Of a DNA stretch of 64,000 bases, positions 60,296-64,000 are shown piece after piece. Within the stretch, counting starts at the first letter, position 1, and each line of letters opens with the position of its first letter. The stretch comes from Gordionus sp. m RMFG-2023 (Eukaryota; Nematomorpha; Gordioida; Chordodea; Parachordodidae): assembly GCF_954871325.1 (NCBI RefSeq), contig NC_088777.1:13803366-13867365 (forward strand). Direction: 5' to 3'. The position numbers were made by a program, and so were the translations under genes. Under the pieces are notes generated by a model. That model did no database searches and was not told the origin of the DNA. It saw only the letters and a list, made by a program, of their open reading frames with translations.

Positions 60296-63200
60296 ATGAA
60301 ATACACAATATTCAGTAAGAGCTTTCTTAAAAATGTTTTAATTGGATCATCAGGAACGGCATTTACATATTTGGTTTATATAAATGTAAAACCACAATTT
60401 CAGGTAGAAACTTATAATTTTATAAAACTTAAATAATTTATTAAATATTGTATTTTACAGTAGATTGTGATTATGTGTAATAAATTTTTTATGTACTTTT
60501 AAATTTAAGCATTAAATAAAATAGTGGACCTTATATAGCAATTTCAAGTAAACTACCCTTAGTCTACATCAAACCTTATTAACCTTTTTATTATTCAACT
60601 AACTATTAAATTTATATTATCTTATTAGCTCATTTTTAAAAAATATGTACATTTTAATTATGGTGTCTTTTATTTACCTCATATATGATTTAAATCACTT
60701 TGCCCTCTATTGTCAAAGGTTCGATAGAATTATGTTTCATTCCTCATTTCTATATAACTGGAGTAAATTAAGTTGGATGGGAATTATAAATAAGGAGTCC
60801 TCTATACATTTGTGGGCACATCACATGTCCTTGTGTACGTAATCCTCACAACCATCATTTAAACATCTATAGGCTGGAATAAAAAAATAGCTGGGCAAAG
60901 AGAAAGCCTATACCCAGGAGCTGCATATAAATTTAATTATTTTACTGGGTATAGGGTGATGGCTGATTATAATTTTAAATATATATGCTAAATAAATAAA
61001 TTCAATGTGGATGTTAGTATGAATAAATTGAAATTGTAATTGTCCTTTGATTTTGTTCATCTCATCTTTTGGTATACATAAAGTTAATCTTGTTGTTCCA
61101 TTGAATTCTCAATTCATTTTTTGCACCAGAAAAAAAATCCTTTCAATCTTCTCTTTTATTTAACATTATAATATATTTATCAATCTTAATTAAATCTCTA
61201 TTTTACAATTATAAATTTCAATTAAATCTCTCTTTTATAAATTTTTTCAAATATTTCAGAATTTATTCATGCCAAATACATCATGTGATAGCAAAGTTTT
61301 AATGGATAAAGCAAGAATCCCTCCTATTCCACCTAGAAGATATCCAAGTAGGGAAGATCAATTAAATTCTTTGCAGAAGGAATCATTTGATATATTGATT
61401 ATTGGAGGTGGAGCTACTGGTTGTGGTGTAGCACTTGATGCAGTCACAAGAGGTTAATAAAAGGGAAAAATTTTTAAATATTATATTATAAAATAAACTA
61501 CATAATAATAGAAAAGTAAGGAATTCTTCTTAATAAAATTTAAAGCTTAAGTTTAGTATTAATTATAATTAAAAACAAAATGAATAGGAGGAAAGTATAA
61601 GGAAAGTGCAGACTTAATTTAACTGAGAAAAAGGACATCAAAAATTTTCTTAAGAAATTAATAAAAAAAAAACTATTTCCATTTTAGTTTTAACAATTTT
61701 TTTAAAGAAAATGAAAAAGGTATAAATGTTCAGAAGGATACTAAATAAAAAAGACTTAAAATTGAAATAGAAGGAAATATTATGAAATAAGTGAATATGA
61801 ATACAACTAAATGAGAGATTAATATGAAATGGAAAATCAAATATGAGCTCTATTCTTCATTTAAACATATTTAAGGTTTTAAAACAGCCTTAGTGGAGTG
61901 TGACGATTTTTCTGCTGGCACTTCCAGTAGAAGCACTAAATTGATCCATGGTGGTGTCAGATATCTACAAAAAGCCATCATGCATTTAGATATCGATCAA
62001 GTAATAAATTGAAATTTTACATTTTTGTAAATATGAATTATTACACCTACTCCTATAATTTAAGAAAAGACAAAAGAAGGAATTTTTTTTTTAAAATAGA
62101 TAAGTGAAAAGAATTAACGAGGGTATAAAGCATCACTTATTAGAACAATCTAAATTATTCAAAAATTTATATTTAAAAAAGAGAGTAATATCCATAAGAA
62201 ATTTTTTTTTTTTAAACACTAGTATCGCATGGTGAAAGAGGCTCTTAGCGAAAGAGCTAATTTACTTAAAATCGCGCCTCATTTGTCGAACTCTTTACCG
62301 ATTATGTTGCCCGTTTACAAGTTATATTATTATTATTTACCTCTATGTCCAATGCTGTTTTTATTTATAAAGCGATAATGTATTAAAATACAAATGCCCT
62401 TAGTTAAAAAAAATTACATTTTTATAAAAGTTAAAAATAAAAAGGAGGTAAGGATGGGAAGGAAAAGAAAATAAAGAATAAGGAAGAAAGAAAAAAAATA
62501 TAAAGATTGAAATAAAACTTGAAAATTAAAATATTATTTTGTTTTTAGCCTTCGATTTATAAACTCTTTTTGACGGTTTAAAAAACAAATGCGTGTTATA
62601 CAAAATGCCATCCATTAAATTTTTCATCATTAATTTTTTTTTAATTATCCTTTTTTTATAAAATGATAAAGTTTGATCTATTTTCACATTTTCTTCACTC
62701 ACTCGGTCGCACTCATTCACTTATTCGTAGATTAGATATTGTATTTTAATAAAAATTTAGCTGTTGTTTAGGAAATCGCCATTTCAAAAGCGGTGAGTTT
62801 TAGCATTAACTTCGAATAAAAAATAGAACAATTACCCAACTATACAAAACAGTAATATTACGCACGATAAATAATAATACAGTAAGTTCTAAGTTAATTA
62901 TAATAAAAAACGAAAAATATTGGGATATGTTCTTAATCGCTAAAACAAAAAACCCTAAAAAAATAAGAATCTTGCATCTAGAAATTTTTTAAAAGCAATA
63001 TTGAAATGATATTAATAGATGCCAGTGAATTAAACAATTATATTTAAATTGAGTTTCTTAAAGAAATCACTAATAACGGGGGAAATATCTTAAAGATTCC
63101 AAATTTGGGAATCTTATTTGGAAATCTAGATGATATTTTCTCTATGGCGATTTTTTTAAAAACTCAATTGAAATATAGGAGTCTACTTCCCTACCATCTA

Positions 63201-63583
63201 TTATAATCATTTTTAATATCGCTTTTAAAATTTTAGGAGATATAAACGAGATTTCCAATTTTTAACGATTTTTATTATAGCTATTAAGAATGGGAACCAA
63301 AGTATTCGCTAATATATAATTCTATATCCTATCATTATTGGTTAAACGAATATATTACTAATAAAAAAAAGTGTTCCATAAAAAACTACATAAAATTTCA
63401 AATATTATATCATCCCCAGATGGTGGCAGCTACCATACTTCTACGCCGGTATAAAAATGTACGACTGGGTGGCCGGGAGAGAATGTTTGCAACCCTCTTA
63501 TATAATCGGTAAGCGAAGAGCTTTGTCGTTGTTCCCCATGCTTAAAAAGGACGAACTTAAAGGAGCTATAGTGTATTACGACG
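60296..63583 (+). CDS. GPD2: Mitochondrial glycerol-3-phosphate dehydrogenase (FAD-dependent), exons 1-5, partial
   Basis: Oxidises glycerol-3-phosphate to dihydroxyacetone phosphate at the outer face of the inner mitochondrial membrane, passing electrons via FAD to ubiquinone. Coding exons: 60296-60403 ([20 protein letters not shown], then TAFTYLVY), 61260-61452 ([35 protein letters not shown]), 61876-62000 ([32 protein letters not shown]), 62223-62320 ([29 protein letters not shown]) and 63420-63583 ([40 protein letters not shown]). Phases agree at every join. The N-terminal basic-hydrophobic stretch fits the mitochondrial targeting/anchor of the family. GGGATG is the FAD-binding glycine motif. 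The start at 60296 is preferred over Met 61269 because exon 1 joins in frame at an acceptor. The remainder, from the conserved stretch after YYDG, lies beyond base 64000. Confidence 0.93.
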
Positions 63584-64000
63584 GTATAATATGTTTATAT
63601 ATTTCAGAGGTTACATTTTTAAGGGCTATCTTGAATTTAAAAAAAAAATTTCACTGATGTCAAAATATAATCTATTTAAAATAATTATGATTATTTCGTC
63701 AATAATTGCAAAGGTAAACTGAAATGATCCATCATCTGATTTCAGCTGACTACTAGTATAATTTATTTTATATATGACTCTACCCGGATTTTAAAATAGC
63801 ACTATTTTACTACCCGGTTCCTACCGGAGTCTGCTATAATACAAGAACCGAATATCTTATAATTAATAAATTTCAGTGTTTTTTATATTAAATTCCTCTA
63901 ATTTTCATTTGCAGGCTATGAAAACATACATTTTACTGTTAAAATTGTTATTTATTCATTTTTTACGTTTTAGAAGCCACACATTTAAACCAGTAAGAAA
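63584..64000 (+). other. GPD2 intron running to the window edge
   Basis: No exon matching the next conserved part of the protein was found. The sequence is AT-rich and contains a short repeat of TACCCGG/TACCGGAG at 63782-63830. Confidence 0.4.

Noticed and set aside
61269-61457. Start of GPD2 at the Met at 61269
   Set aside because: An upstream exon (60296-60403) joins in frame at the acceptor before 61260 and supplies the expected mitochondrial N-terminus.
1-64000. CRISPR array, operon or bacterial-type gene cluster
   Set aside because: The window is eukaryotic nuclear DNA with spliced genes; the tandem arrays have no short regular repeats with unique spacers.

Overview
The window is a gene-poor, very AT-rich stretch of a eukaryotic nuclear genome, most likely an invertebrate animal. 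The coding parts are small exons with GT/AG introns, some as short as 48-84 bp. The genes resemble animal families: a glycogen synthase whose N-terminal exons most resemble arthropod sequences, an EDEM2-type ER mannosidase-like protein, and a mitochondrial FAD glycerol-3-phosphate dehydrogenase. Most of the rest is DNA transposons, chiefly the hAT superfamily, with one RTE-like LINE and LTR-element fossils. The species cannot be named from sequence alone.

Layout. 1-3169: the 5' end of a minus-strand glycogen synthase gene; its remaining exons lie beyond base 1, and hAT remnants fill the intron. 3700-5640: Ty3/gypsy-like fossils. 7046-7785: an unrecognised minus-strand coding exon. 8600-11120: GC-tailed and GTTAC-tailed hAT derivatives, one nested in another. 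12087-20578: an almost complete 11-exon EDEM2 gene (minus), lacking only the signal-peptide exon. Several small elements sit in its introns. 22400-27655: a fold-back-like element whose arms are arrays of a roughly 110-bp unit. 27669-31398: a 3.7-kb hAT-type element with an exact 8-bp target duplication and internal direct and tandem repeats. 32331-33105, 50440-50529 and 52805-53018: plus-strand exons that may belong to one RASSF7/8-like gene. 34385-48345: a large inverted-repeat element that has received successive insertions. 54062-56976: a second full-length copy of the hAT found at 44839-47766. 57409-59820: exons of an unrecognised minus-strand gene. 60296-63583: the first five exons of the mitochondrial glycerol-3-phosphate dehydrogenase gene (plus), running off the right edge.

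The most striking structure is the nest at 34-48 kb. A palindromic element built from roughly 300-bp tandem units holds an 8.0-kb hAT with target duplication GTTTAGTC. That hAT holds an RTE-like LINE. The LINE holds another hAT with target duplication TCTATCTG. That hAT holds a small GC-rich MITE. A separate hAT with target duplication ATAAAAAT sits in the same palindrome. The order of insertion can be read from the interrupted target sites. The metabolic genes do not form an operon or pathway cluster and are independent host genes among the repeats.
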